Part shown: positions 6,282 to 13,645 of the stretch, piece by piece
Layout: the number at the start of each line of letters is the position of its first letter
Position numbering within the stretch: the stretch's first letter is position 1
Origin: Bacteriovoracaceae bacterium UBA4573
GTDB lineage: Bacteria; Bdellovibrionota; UBA1018; UBA923
Direction: 5' to 3'
Assembly (NCBI GenBank): GCA_002387735.1
Contig: DGKJ01000067.1
Span: forward strand, 8,674 to 54,760
DNA: 46,087 nt
Made by a program: the position numbers and the translations under genes
The notes under the pieces: model-generated
The model's database searches: none
Told to the model about the DNA's origin: nothing
The model's input: the letters and a program-made list of their open reading frames with translations, nothing else

Positions 6282-8080
6282 AGATATCGATTACGCGCGC
6301 GCTTCAAATCTCGTTTAACATTCTGATCGTCGTGTTTAGCTATGCGACGTATAATCTTGTAAGTCACAAGATCAAAGATATTTTCATTGCCAATGATCGC
6401 GTTCTTAATCAGCAAAAGTCAGAACTTATCGCAAAATCGATTCGCTCCCTTATTCCCGATCGCAATTACGTAGGCATGCGAACAGTAGTTAGAAGCGCAT
6501 TAAACGACCCAGCGGTTCGGGTTGTGCGTTTTATTCCTGTGGATGGCAGCGAGGGTGCATGTGCCGCTGCAAATGGCGAAAGCTGTTTTTCGCAAAATAA
6601 CGACAATCTGCAAATTTACACGGCAAAGCTCTTTTACGATCCTGAAAGTAAACAACCGATGGGTGCTGTTCAGGTCGCCTTTCAGAACGAGAGTACGGCG
6701 CAAATTGACCGCACGATCAGAATGTACATTGGCGTCGCTCTGCTACTTGTCGTGACGCTCTTTAACTTCATGGTGTTTTTCTCATTTCGCTCGATTCGCC
6801 GGCAGATCGAATGGAGCATTGATGCTGTTCGCCGCATTACGCGCGGCGAAGAAGTACCACTACAAAAGTCGGTTCTGGTCGAAAAGTCGCAGTTTTCGTC
6901 AGCGCTAACAAACCTAAAAGGCGTATTACAGGACTATAAGACCGACATCGAAGAAGCTTCGACAAAAGCCGCCTTTGGCGAGGTTGCCAAAAAGGTTGCG
7001 CACGATATTCGCGACCCGCTTCTTGCTCTTGATTCAACGTTGCCACTGCTAGAGCAAATGCCCGAAGAAAAGCGGACTCTCACAAAAAAAGCTATTGCGC
7101 GCATCCATGGCATTGCAAATGACCTAATCCAAAAGAGCAAGGCTACTGCGCAAGAAGGCGCTACGGCGATTAGGCCGCTGCGTACCGAACAGTCTGTTGA
7201 GCTTCTTTCTAGCCTCATTGATTCGATTATATCCGAAAAGCGAATGCGGTTCCGATCAAAAGAAAATATCGAAATTCGCACGATGCTTGAGGAAAAATCC
7301 TACGGCCTCTTTGTCGGCGTCAGCGCAAATGAACTTCATCGCGTTTTGTCGAATTTGATCAATAACGCGGTTGAGGCCATTGGTGAGCGCGGAACTGTAT
7401 CAATTACTGCCGAAGGCATCGAAGATCGCGTGATTCTAAAAATTTCTGACAACGGTTGCGGTATGCCCGAGCCTATCAAAGATAGAGTCCTATCGACTGG
7501 CGGCACGTTTAACAAAAAGGGCGGAAGCGGCATTGGTCTTCGCAGCGCAATTGAAATTGCGAAATCCTGGGGTGGTAGCCTTGATATTCAATCCACGGTC
7601 GGACGCGGAACTACTGTAACTATCGCACTCCCGCGCGCGCAAGCACCAAGCTGGTTTATTCCTCAGCTCGTTATTAATCCAGGTGATACGATTTGCGTGC
7701 TTGATGACGAAGAAATGGCCCATCTTGTTTGGAAGTATCGATTCAAAAGCACAGGCATTCCTTTGGATGCTATCAACCTTCACCACTTCTACACGGCAAA
7801 CGACATCATGGATTGGTTCTACGCAGGGGATGACGAGCCCAAGAAGGCCATTTGTTTTTGCGACTTCGAGCTTTTAGGGCAAGACCTCAATGGTCTTGAG
7901 GTCATCAAACTTTTAAAAATCGAAAGCCAATCAATTCTTGTGACAAGCCGTTATGACGAACCAGCGATCCGCGAAGAATGTATCAAGCGCGGCATTCGCT
8001 TGATCCCAAAAACCATGGCGGGACTCGTCCCAATTCAATGGAACCCAGAGGTAAAGCAGTATGCAAACGCAAGCGCCTGA
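6278..8080 (+). CDS. Hybrid sensor histidine kinase
   Basis: Inner-membrane kinase of 600 residues. It has a membrane segment at about 9-27 and a periplasmic sensor domain of about 120 residues with two cysteines (C95 and C103). A second membrane segment lies at about 150-170, followed by a HAMP-like linker. A HisKA domain carries phospho-accepting H242 in VAHDIRDPL. The ATPase domain has its N box at NLINNAVEA, G1 at DNGCGMP (391-397) and G2 at GGSGIGL (415-421). From about 470 on there is a receiver-like domain with the acidic pair D476/D477, candidate phospho-acceptor D529, T556 and K578. The start overlaps the stop of the binding-protein gene, which implies translational coupling and a shared pathway. 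The periplasmic domain probably contacts the binding protein. Confidence 0.9.
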   Translation: MKISITRALQISFNILIVVFSYATYNLVSHKIKDIFIANDRVLNQQKSELIAKSIRSLIPDRNYVGMRTVVRSALNDPAVRVVRFIPVDGSEGACAAANGESCFSQNNDNLQIYTAKLFYDPESKQPMGAVQVAFQNESTAQIDRTIRMYIGVALLLVVTLFNFMVFFSFRSIRRQIEWSIDAVRRITRGEEVPLQKSVLVEKSQFSSALTNLKGVLQDYKTDIEEASTKAAFGEVAKKVAHDIRDPLLALDSTLPLLEQMPEEKRTLTKKAIARIHGIANDLIQKSKATAQEGATAIRPLRTEQSVELLSSLIDSIISEKRMRFRSKENIEIRTMLEEKSYGLFVGVSANELHRVLSNLINNAVEAIGERGTVSITAEGIEDRVILKISDNGCGMPEPIKDRVLSTGGTFNKKGGSGIGLRSAIEIAKSWGGSLDIQSTVGRGTTVTIALPRAQAPSWFIPQLVINPGDTICVLDDEEMAHLVWKYRFKSTGIPLDAINLHHFYTANDIMDWFYAGDDEPKKAICFCDFELLGQDLNGLEVIKLLKIESQSILVTSRYDEPAIREECIKRGIRLIPKTMAGLVPIQWNPEVKQYANASA

Positions 8081-9530
8081 AAAGAAAAAGCTCCTTATCG
8101 TTGATGATGAAGATTTCGCGCCAGCGCGATTAAAGGAAATACTTGGCACCGAGCTCGATATCACCGTCGGCAAGGCCGCGTCAGATGCAATGCGCCTGCT
8201 TCAACGTGAGCGATTTGATGCTGTTGTGCTCGATATTAATTTGCCTGACATTCCAGGCACGCAACTACTAAAAATTATTCGAGACCGTTATCCCGAAGTA
8301 CCCGTCGTCATGCTCACTGGCTACAGCGACTATCGACTGGCCATTGATTCTATGCTCGCGGGTGCTGCTGAGTACGTGGTTAAAAGTGTAGATAACTTCG
8401 ATGAAGAAATGCGCATGCGGCTTGGCCTAGCCATGAGGAACTATGATCTCATCAAGCAGAATGCAGGTTTAACAGCAAAATTGGCCGAGCACACTGCAAA
8501 GTACGAGATCATCGGTCACTCCGCCGCGACTTTAAAGCTACGCTCTGAAATCATCGCCGTGCGCCCCACGCAAGCCACTGCGCTCATCACGGGGGAATCC
8601 GGCGTTGGTAAAGAGCTAATCGCTAGAGCCTTAAACAACCAAGACCCAAACAAAGCTCGGCCCTTTGTTGCTGTAAATTGCGGATCGCTGCCTGAGACTC
8701 TGATCGAGTCCGAATTATTCGGCCACGAAAAGGGCGCGTTTACCCACGCTATCCAAGCGCGTAAAGGAAAGTTCCTTGCGGCCAACGGCGGCGATATCTT
8801 TTTGGATGAGATCGGCGAAATGCCATTGAACATGCAGACAAGGCTTTTGCGGGTGCTTGAAGAGCGTGTCGTAACTCCGGTAGGTTCGGATAAGTCTATC
8901 CCGATTAACGTTCGCGTGATCGCGGGCACGAACAAAGATCTTGGTGCTGAAGTGCGCGCCGGACGCTTTCGCGAAGACCTGTTTTATAGGCTCGCTGTCG
9001 TCCAACTTGAAGTGCCGCCGCTTCGAGAGCGCATCGAGGACATTCCGGTGCTTGCGCAGCACTTCCTTAAGGGCTTTGGAGCCGAGCATATGGCGCTTTC
9101 TAAGGCCGCTAGAAGCCTTTTAGGGCAGCATTCTTGGCCTGGGAATATCCGGGCCCTAAAGAACAGTATTGAGGGCGCTATAATCAAAGCTAGAGCGGAT
9201 GGACAGGCTGTCATCGAACCCGAAATGATTCGGCTGCATGATGTCGCCTATGGCCGCGTCGACCAAACGGTCGAACCCATGCCGTACTTGCCGTTAAGTA
9301 AAGATGATCTGACCCCCGAACTCTATAGGGAGCACATGGATTGGGCTGAAAAAGAATTTCTTGAGGCTGGATACAAAGCCGTGGGCCACAGTAAGACAAC
9401 TCTGGCTAATCAGCTTAAGTTAGATCGTACAACGATTCACAAGAAGTTCCGCCTTTTTGGAATTGACCAACCCAAGACTTCTGCACGCTCAAGCCAAGCT
9501 CAAGGTGCTCCTTGTTCGGAATGGAAGTAG
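8061..9530 (+). CDS. NtrC-type sigma-54 response regulator
   Basis: Response regulator of 489 residues. The receiver domain (10-125) has phospho-acceptor D58 and acidic D15/D16. The AAA+ domain has Walker A GESGVGKE (178-185) and Walker B DIFLDE (245-250). The sigma-54 contact loop reads GAFTHA (225-230) instead of the canonical GAFTGA. A Fis-type helix-turn-helix at about 442-466 (SKTTLANQLKLDRTTIHKKF) binds DNA. It overlaps the kinase gene by 20 bases and is its obvious partner. The last residues (EWK and stop) come from sequence beyond the direct repeat at 9509-9518, inside the mobile element, so the original C terminus was probably different. Its target promoters are not evident: I saw no good GG-N10-GC site in the left arm. 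Confidence 0.92.
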   Translation: MQTQAPEKKKLLIVDDEDFAPARLKEILGTELDITVGKAASDAMRLLQRERFDAVVLDINLPDIPGTQLLKIIRDRYPEVPVVMLTGYSDYRLAIDSMLAGAAEYVVKSVDNFDEEMRMRLGLAMRNYDLIKQNAGLTAKLAEHTAKYEIIGHSAATLKLRSEIIAVRPTQATALITGESGVGKELIARALNNQDPNKARPFVAVNCGSLPETLIESELFGHEKGAFTHAIQARKGKFLAANGGDIFLDEIGEMPLNMQTRLLRVLEERVVTPVGSDKSIPINVRVIAGTNKDLGAEVRAGRFREDLFYRLAVVQLEVPPLRERIEDIPVLAQHFLKGFGAEHMALSKAARSLLGQHSWPGNIRALKNSIEGAIIKARADGQAVIEPEMIRLHDVAYGRVDQTVEPMPYLPLSKDDLTPELYREHMDWAEKEFLEAGYKAVGHSKTTLANQLKLDRTTIHKKFRLFGIDQPKTSARSSQAQGAPCSEWK

Positions 9531-11059
9531 TGCAGGGTGACATTTTTGGAACCTATCTCGATTCGTTTGAACCATAAACGCACTAGTCGCGCTCTTTCAT
9601 ACCTGTATAACGAATCAAACCAGTTTCTAGTGTCGCTCAAATATTTGCGAATATATTTGTCACTGGAATTACCAGTCTTCACAAAATCTATTTCTGCATC
9701 TAGCTTCTCCTTTTCTTGGAGAATAAACTTCAGTTTTGCTTCATTCGAGCTTAATTCCGTCAAAAGAGCGGAGCTTTCATGATTACCTGATGTCTGCTTC
9801 AAGTGCTCAACAAGATTTCTGATGTTCCTGTTAATTTGGTTAAGTTCCGTTATCAAATGCTGTCTCCAATTTATTTTATCTGTGATTTGATCAGATTCTC
9901 TTTTTTTGGCTTCTTCATGAAGTCCGAAGGTCAGCCGCTCATTTCGAACAATTTGTTTCAAATATGGCAATAGGTAGGCGTGAAGCTTAGGAGCTGATAT
10001 GCCATGGAAAGAGCATGAAATTTCTCGGCCACGATGGGCATAGTAACAATACTTCATTCCTCGTCGACCAGTCCCGCTTAATCCAACAAGGTCCTCTCCA
10101 CATTCTGCGCAATGGAGCACTCCGCTGTAAATATAATCAAATACGCGATCTGGTCGCCTCGTATATCTCGCTTTATTAAATTGCAGTTGTGTTTGAGCAG
10201 CTTCAAAAACATTTTCAGACACAATCGGGAGCCATTTTGCTTTCACAACCTGATACTCACAGCCTGTCGGAACTTGAGTTGACTTGAAGTTGCGATACTC
10301 CTTATTGACTTCACGATCACCGATATAATGGCGATTTTTCAGCAAGTACCAAAGCCTCGAAGGTGTCCATTTGCCATGGCAAACTATCACACTATCTTTT
10401 CGAACCCATTTTTTGGTACCGACACCTTCCTTGTTCAGCTGATCGACCGTAGCACTCAAGGTCCCTTGCTCAAGAAAGGTTTCGAAAATCTGTCTGACAT
10501 GTACTGCTTCCTTCTCATTCACTTTGAGCGAGCCTCGGTTTTGAGGATCAGGGTCGTATCCTAGAGGTGGTTGACCGCCGTTATAAAGGCCGCGTTTGGC
10601 CCTAGCCAAAAAATTCGCTGATACACGTTCAGCTGTCTGCTTTCGCTCGAATTGAGCAAAATTCATTATCGAGAACATCATCATTTCTCCCGCAGCTGTG
10701 GTTGTATCGAATTGTTCGCGTAATGACAGAAACTGTGCTTGATGCTTTTTTAAGAAGTCCCAAAAGTCACAAAAATCTCGAATCGATCGAGACAAACGTG
10801 AAAGCTCTGTCACAAGTACAGTATTGATGAATCTCTTCTCGATCGCCTTCAACAGATCTTGGTATTGGGAACGATTTGTGTCCTTACCGGACTTTGCTTC
10901 ATCGACGTAAACTCCAATAATCTGTCCCCATCCTTCATTCACTGCATTCCTAGACTTTACGTATTCTTCTAAACGGTGCCGTTGAGAAACGAGAGAGCCC
11001 TCTTGAACACGCGCCTGCTCCTCAGTCGAAACTCGCAGATATAGTCCAACCGTCCTCAT
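9500..11059 (-). CDS. Large serine recombinase, left end
   Basis: Site-specific recombinase of 519 residues that would excise or integrate the element. The N-terminal catalytic domain contains YLRVSTEEQ with nucleophile S11, followed by VTELSRLSRSI and the FDTTTAAGEM helix region. A Recombinase domain (about 170-290) precedes a zinc-ribbon domain (CAECG, then two further Cys) and a coiled-coil segment at about 400-450. Size and order match phage-type large serine integrases. It is closely related in the N-terminal half to the recombinase at the right end (both share AKSGKDTNRS and REQFDTTTAAGEM). Its 3' end overlaps the response regulator by 31 bases and contains the att repeat. Its start overlaps the stop of the upstream small gene by 4 bases. 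Confidence 0.92.
   Translation of the reverse strand: MRTVGLYLRVSTEEQARVQEGSLVSQRHRLEEYVKSRNAVNEGWGQIIGVYVDEAKSGKDTNRSQYQDLLKAIEKRFINTVLVTELSRLSRSIRDFCDFWDFLKKHQAQFLSLREQFDTTTAAGEMMMFSIMNFAQFERKQTAERVSANFLARAKRGLYNGGQPPLGYDPDPQNRGSLKVNEKEAVHVRQIFETFLEQGTLSATVDQLNKEGVGTKKWVRKDSVIVCHGKWTPSRLWYLLKNRHYIGDREVNKEYRNFKSTQVPTGCEYQVVKAKWLPIVSENVFEAAQTQLQFNKARYTRRPDRVFDYIYSGVLHCAECGEDLVGLSGTGRRGMKYCYYAHRGREISCSFHGISAPKLHAYLLPYLKQIVRNERLTFGLHEEAKKRESDQITDKINWRQHLITELNQINRNIRNLVEHLKQTSGNHESSALLTELSSNEAKLKFILQEKEKLDAEIDFVKTGNSSDKYIRKYLSDTRNWFDSLYRYERARLVRLWFKRIEIGSKNVTLHYFHSEQGAP
9509..9518 (+). repeat. Candidate left att core
   Basis: TCCTTGTTCG is repeated in the same orientation at 41530-41539. Flanking matches extend the similarity to about 13 of 15 bases. 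It lies inside the overlapping ends of the response regulator and the left recombinase. In the reconstructed empty site, CAAGCT (9495-9500) and AGCTTG (41543-41548) would flank the core as a 6-bp inverted repeat, as is common for serine-integrase attB sites. Confidence 0.55.
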
Positions 11060-11367
11060 AGTTCGACCTCGATATCTTTCTGCATTTTTTCATTGGTTCT
11101 AAATTTTTTTATCAGTTGCTTCGTCTGATAACGTCGAAACCCTTTCAAAATCAGTTCCATTAGAGCGGTTGTATTTCTAGGCAATGCATTTGTTGTATTG
11201 TTAAGAACCGCAAATACTTCGATCGCATGAGAGGTAGCCCAACTCATCTGCTGAATTTGTTTTCTTGTTTGCCTTCGTTTTCTAATCGGCCACCGACACT
11301 CGTGCTCAATATTCGATTTCCTTCGACCATCAAACTTGCAGTGACAGTCCCTAATTACCTTTTCCAT
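11056..11367 (-). CDS. Small basic protein coupled to recombinase
   Basis: Predicted basic protein of 103 residues. The ATG at 11367 follows a GGGGG-type ribosome binding site, so the longer frame to 11403 is not needed. It has Cys/His near the N terminus (DCHCKFDGRR, later HECRW) that could bind a metal, then long Lys/Arg-rich helices. Its stop overlaps the recombinase start (ATGA), so the two are translated together. It may be a directionality or accessory factor for recombination, which is inference from position only. No recognisable family. Confidence 0.6.
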   Translation of the reverse strand: MEKVIRDCHCKFDGRRKSNIEHECRWPIRKRRQTRKQIQQMSWATSHAIEVFAVLNNTTNALPRNTTALMELILKGFRRYQTKQLIKKFRTNEKMQKDIEVEL

Positions 11368-11449
11368 AAATGTTCCCCCTTTTAAGGATAGACTAGCGAT
11401 CACTTTAGATAGTTAGGAAGGCTTTATTTCCAACCATCTACGTGGCCCT

Positions 11450-11479
11450 TGTCACAAAACCTACTGTCCGAACGTATTC
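11450..11479 (+). promoter_or_regulatory. ECF-sigma promoter P1
   Basis: TGTCACAAA at 11450-11458, a 14-base spacer and CGTATTC at 11473-11479. The same two elements with identical spacing occur before the sigma-factor gene and two other cargo genes. P1 sits 21 bases before the ATG of the Cys-rich exported protein, leaving a very short leader with AAGGAG. Confidence 0.75.
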
Positions 11480-11500
11480 CTTTATAAGGAGAAGAAAATC

Positions 11501-11704
11501 ATGCGTTTACCAATCATTTTAAGTCTCGCTTTAATGGCCACTGGACCAACGTTTGCCGCAGGCAGCAAATGTGACTGTAGTAAAGAGTGCATGGCGCAGT
11601 GTCAAAAAGGGCAGGGAAAGAACTGCAAATGCAGCCATTGCGCCTGTAAAGAAACCGGCAAATGCACCGGAAACGACAAGTGCGAGAACACAGAGTCTAA
11701 ATAG
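11501..11704 (+). CDS. Exported metallothionein-like protein
   Basis: Predicted 67-residue secreted protein. It has a signal peptide (MRLPIILSLALMATGPTFA, cleavage near residue 19-20) followed by a mature part of about 47 residues with ten cysteines, mostly as CxC and CxxxC (KCDCSKEC, NCKCSHCACK). No aromatic residue is present in the mature part. The composition is that of a metallothionein placed in the periplasm, probably sequestering Cu, Zn, Cd or similar soft ions. ATG at 11501 has AAGGAG just upstream. It is preceded by the ECF-type promoter P1 and followed by a hairpin terminator, so it is a single-gene unit in the sigma regulon. Confidence 0.8.
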   Translation: MRLPIILSLALMATGPTFAAGSKCDCSKECMAQCQKGQGKNCKCSHCACKETGKCTGNDKCENTESK

Positions 11705-11711
11705 TCGAATA

Positions 11712-11745
11712 AAGTAGGTAGAGGTAAAATCACCTCTGCCTACTT
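11712..11745. terminator. Hairpin between convergent genes
   Basis: AAGTAGGTAGAGGT (11712-11725) pairs with ACCTCTGCCTACTT (11732-11745), giving a 14-bp stem with one G-U pair and a 6-base loop. It lies between the convergent 11501 and 11756 genes and only has a weak T-run on the plus side, so it probably serves both directions. Confidence 0.65.
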
Positions 11746-11755
11746 CAAATTCTTT

Positions 11756-12421
11756 CTAATCGCATTGATGACTGCAACCGCAGCCACCAGAAAAACTCTC
11801 AGATCGTGCTGTAGAAACCGTCTCCCAGCCTTCTTTGCCTATAAAAAGAGCGAGTACCAAGGCAGCAGCCGAGTCGACCCACCATAGCTGCGGGAAAATC
11901 AGGAAGAGAATGCTGCCTGCAAAAAGGACGATTGAAAGCTTGATACAGGCCAAAGAGCAGTTGGCGTCTTTCATTACCGTGGAACTATCCAGAGCAATTG
12001 CGAGTTTACGCTTCGACGACCAAAGGAAAAACATAAAGCTTAAACTAATCGCAGCAATTAAAAGTCCGGGCCAAGTGGTCTCAGGATGAGAGCCATTTGA
12101 GATTTGAAGAACTGAAGCAAGCGTAGTACCCGCACTTAGTGCGAGAAAGAGCACTCCGATACCCAGGGTAGCGCTTCGCTCTTTTTGTAAACTGTATGAT
12201 TGATCTGCGCTCTTAAAGGACTCGCTGCGAAACCGCCAGAGCACAAGCATTGCCGATCCAACTTCGATGAAGCTATCAACTCCAAAGCCGGCTAGCGCGA
12301 TAGATTCATTTTCAATGCCAAATGCAATTGAGAATAATCCCTCAAGAAAATTGTATCCAATCGTAAACCACGACAAGAGAATGACTCTCTTTACAAAACC
12401 CTGTTGAACCTCAGATACCAT
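11756..12421 (-). CDS. CDF-like membrane cation transporter, Cys-rich tail
   Basis: Predicted inner-membrane protein of 221 residues with five to six membrane segments. The first part (ALAGFGVDSFIEVGSAM) resembles the metal-binding TM2 region of cation diffusion facilitators. It lacks the cytoplasmic C-terminal domain normal for CDF proteins and instead ends in a short metal-binding tail (GGCGCSHQCD). Third gene of the sigma/anti-sigma operon. ATG at 12421 has AAGG upstream and overlaps the preceding gene by 11 bases. Likely exports a divalent or soft metal ion. A sensor or accessory role is possible because of the missing domain. Confidence 0.75.
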   Translation of the reverse strand: MVSEVQQGFVKRVILLSWFTIGYNFLEGLFSIAFGIENESIALAGFGVDSFIEVGSAMLVLWRFRSESFKSADQSYSLQKERSATLGIGVLFLALSAGTTLASVLQISNGSHPETTWPGLLIAAISLSFMFFLWSSKRKLAIALDSSTVMKDANCSLACIKLSIVLFAGSILFLIFPQLWWVDSAAALVLALFIGKEGWETVSTARSESFSGGCGCSHQCD

Positions 12422-12968
12422 ACACAACCTTACTTCTAAAGCGTGCTCTGATTTTCCAACCAAGTTCTAACGTCAATAAGCCACCCAAGACCGAACCGAT
12501 AAACCAAGCAACTGCTAGATTTAAAACAACATCGGCACCCGCGCAGATAAAAGCACCAATTGAAAGAGCGCTTAGAAGTGAGAACTGAAGAAATTTGGTT
12601 TTCATTACTGTACGAACTTCTTCTGGGCGGAGAATAAGACTTGTGGCCAATCCTCCAGTTCCCAAGAAAACAGCGCCGCAGCCCAACATACAGCCGTGCT
12701 TTCCAAGGTTCATGAATATTTCCATTAACCCATGGTGTTCATGAAAAGGGCTCACACCAAACTGCGGACAAAAAAGAAGCGATACCATCCCGGTAACGAA
12801 ATGAATGAAAGTAATCTTTGAAAAAACGCTCCAAACTGATGGGTTCAGATCTGATTGTACGTTAGACAAAATTTGATTCGATAGTTGTACGGGTGGATTA
12901 ACAGGATCTGCCGAAACAAACTCCTCGAACTCATTTGCCCATTCTTTAGGAGATAGATTTTTCTTCAT
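12411..12968 (-). CDS. Membrane anti-sigma factor candidate
   Basis: Predicted 185-residue protein. A soluble N-terminal region of about 45 residues is followed by four membrane segments. Between the first two segments are a cysteine and a cluster of His (CPQF, HEHHG) and further Cys (KHGCMLGCG), plausible metal ligands. It is translated with the sigma factor (ATGA overlap at 12965-12968), the standard layout of an ECF sigma factor and its membrane anti-sigma factor. I infer that it holds the sigma factor until a metal is sensed. I do not recognise a named anti-sigma domain such as zinc-finger ZAS. Ribosome binding site GGGAGGAATTC is clear. Confidence 0.65.
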   Translation of the reverse strand: MKKNLSPKEWANEFEEFVSADPVNPPVQLSNQILSNVQSDLNPSVWSVFSKITFIHFVTGMVSLLFCPQFGVSPFHEHHGLMEIFMNLGKHGCMLGCGAVFLGTGGLATSLILRPEEVRTVMKTKFLQFSLLSALSIGAFICAGADVVLNLAVAWFIGSVLGGLLTLELGWKIRARFRSKVVYGI

Positions 12969-13501
12969 GAATTCCTCCCTAAATTTGCCATTCCCTTTAG
13001 ACGTTTTATTGCTCGACTCACGAGCTGTCTTGCATTCGCAGGCGACGTTTCAAGACGCTTTGCAATTTCCTCGAAAGATAAATCCTCTTTATAGCGCAGC
13101 TCTAAAGCTTCTCTCTGCGGTTGAGGTAACTGGCTCATATCAGGAAGATCTGATGCTGCGCTAATCTCGTCTACTGGAGCTTCTGCCTGCAAAACAGCCG
13201 TCTCGTTTAAATCTTCTTGGATACGTTCTTTTTTTCGCAAGCTATCGAGCATGGCGCTTCGACAAACGGTAAAAAGCCATGGGATAAACGGAAAAGAAGG
13301 ATCGTAATGCGATCTGCTTTTATGCAGCTTCATAAAGGTCGCCTGAAAAACATCATCGACAAGCGCTTGATTTTTTAGTTTTTTTCGTAAAAAACCATAC
13401 ACTTTCGCCGAGTGGCGACGATAGAGCACTTCAAGTGCCCCATTGTTTCCGTTCTGGTAAGCCTGCATCAATGTTTCATCGGTAGCCTCTTCTTGTACCA
13501 C
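12965..13501 (-). CDS. ECF RNA polymerase sigma factor
   Basis: Extracytoplasmic-function sigma factor of about 178 residues. Region 2 includes LYRRHSAKVYGFLRKKL, VDDVFQATFMKLHKS and PFIPWLFTVCRSAMLDSLRK. Region 4 has the helix-turn-helix SFEEIAKRLETSPANARQLV. I place the start at GTG 13501, with AAGGAG at 13508-13513. The ATG at 13516 lies only 4 bases from the -10 element of promoter P2, so it would be at or upstream of the transcript start. The product is followed by the membrane anti-sigma candidate and a transporter in one operon. P2 matches three other promoters in the island, so the factor probably activates itself, as in metal-responsive CnrH-type systems. Confidence 0.9.
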   Translation of the reverse strand: MVQEEATDETLMQAYQNGNNGALEVLYRRHSAKVYGFLRKKLKNQALVDDVFQATFMKLHKSRSHYDPSFPFIPWLFTVCRSAMLDSLRKKERIQEDLNETAVLQAEAPVDEISAASDLPDMSQLPQPQREALELRYKEDLSFEEIAKRLETSPANARQLVSRAIKRLKGMANLGRNS

Positions 13502-13520
13502 CGAGGGCTCCTTCATTAGT

Positions 13521-13550
13521 GAATACGTGCGTGTATTATGTTTTGTGACA
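13521..13550 (-). promoter_or_regulatory. ECF-sigma promoter P2 (autoregulation)
   Basis: On the minus strand TGTCACAAA (13550-13542), a 14-base spacer and CGTATTC (13527-13521). It is identical in both boxes and spacing to P1. It stands immediately before the sigma-factor gene, which implies positive autoregulation. Confidence 0.78.
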
Positions 13551-13645
13551 GTTCGACAGAAATACCATAAATATCAAATAAATCAACAAGTTGTGGTCGT
13601 TTTACTTTGACCAGAGTTGGATAAAAGGATAATAGAATCACTAGT

